The notes under the pieces were generated by a model that was not told the origin of the DNA, did no database searches, and worked only from the letters and a program-made list of their open reading frames with translations. Below, piece after piece: positions 7,207 through 7,310 of a DNA stretch of 7,310 nt. How positions within the stretch are numbered: position 1 is the stretch's first letter; each line of letters begins with the position of its first letter. Source of the stretch: Rhodothermaceae bacterium (GTDB lineage Bacteria > Bacteroidota > Rhodothermia > Rhodothermales > JAHEMB01); contig JAHEMB010000157.1 in assembly GCA_024643915.1 (NCBI GenBank), positions 1 through 7,310 of the forward strand, written 5' to 3'. A program made the position numbers and the translations under genes.

Positions 7207-7310
7207 TCAACGTCGCAAGCGGAAGGGTTGTATTTGTAAGGGCCACCCACTGGTTTGGGAAGCTGGGCGCTGGCATCCTCGAACTTGCCGTTACCCTGGT
7301 TCAACCACAG
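7206..7310 (-). CDS. FG-GAP/VCBS-like repeat protein, internal fragment (both ends missing)
   Basis: Reading the - strand from base 7310, the frame gives LWLNQGNGKFEDASAQLP followed by KPVGGPYKYNPSACDVDG. The pattern Leu-x-Leu-Asn-x-Gly-x-Gly-x-Phe-x-Asp-(A/V)-(S/T), followed about 20 residues later by D-V-D-G, is typical of extracellular FG-GAP/VCBS beta-propeller proteins, where DxDGDGxxD is a calcium-binding loop. About 35 residues are visible. The start lies beyond the right edge, and the expected continuation (GDGDLDL or similar) is replaced at about 7205 by antisense of permease D. The frame stays open far into the permease antisense, but that part is not a real continuation. Family assignment rests on motif recognition from a short stretch; the function of the full protein cannot be judged. 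Confidence 0.55.

Noticed and set aside
6321..7304. Long - strand open frame of 327 codons at the right end
   Set aside because: Only its first 35 or so codons look like a real protein. The rest is the exact antisense of permease D, with shared codon boundaries, and is open because of high GC.
1..7310. A previously undescribed defence or mobile system
   Set aside because: All long coding sequence is explained by one known permease family plus a short repeat-protein fragment; there are no nuclease, integrase, toxin or polymerase motifs.

Overview
This 7,310-base window is a piece of a high-GC bacterial genome. It holds a head-to-tail array of four paralogous FtsX/MacB-type ABC transporter permease genes, all on the + strand. 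The gene style (permeases of about 800 residues with two FtsX modules, no fused ATPase, C-termini ending in LRYE) is typical of the Bacteroidota/Rhodothermota/Balneolota group. No Shine-Dalgarno sequence is visible before any of the three starts, which also fits that group. The high GC content makes a Rhodothermales-like organism my best guess, but this is inference.

Layout: (1) 2-1375, the C-terminal 457 residues of permease A, whose N-terminal part lies left of the window; (2) 1443-3812, complete permease B, 789 aa; (3) 3897-6335, complete permease C, 812 aa; (4) 6411 to about 7205, the first 265 or so residues of permease D. Just after the LQPL motif near the end of its first periplasmic domain, D stops looking like a permease. 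(5) The last 105 or so bases read on the - strand as a piece of an FG-GAP/VCBS-type repeat protein with a DxDG motif. The join at about 7200-7206 is an inverted junction with possible short microhomology. It is either a real rearrangement or a chimeric contig end.

The three gaps between permeases (67, 84 and 75 bp) are AT-rich islands in the GC-rich sequence. Each holds the same kind of element: heptamers of the AATGAGC/AATGAAC type on the left, a short GC-richer centre, then complementary heptamers of the GCTCATT/GCTAATT type on the right. The element begins within or at the stop codon of one gene and ends at or next to the ATG of the next. Two copies share an identical 8-bp stem with a 13-nt loop. 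They are more alike than the synonymous positions of the adjacent genes, which makes this the most interesting non-coding signal here.

How the genes could work together: the permeases are inner-membrane subunits that need a separate ATPase (MacB/LolD-like), which is not in this window. All lie in the same direction, and I see no convincing promoter or terminator between them, so co-transcription is likely. I found no RNA gene, CRISPR array, insertion sequence or clearly new multi-gene system.
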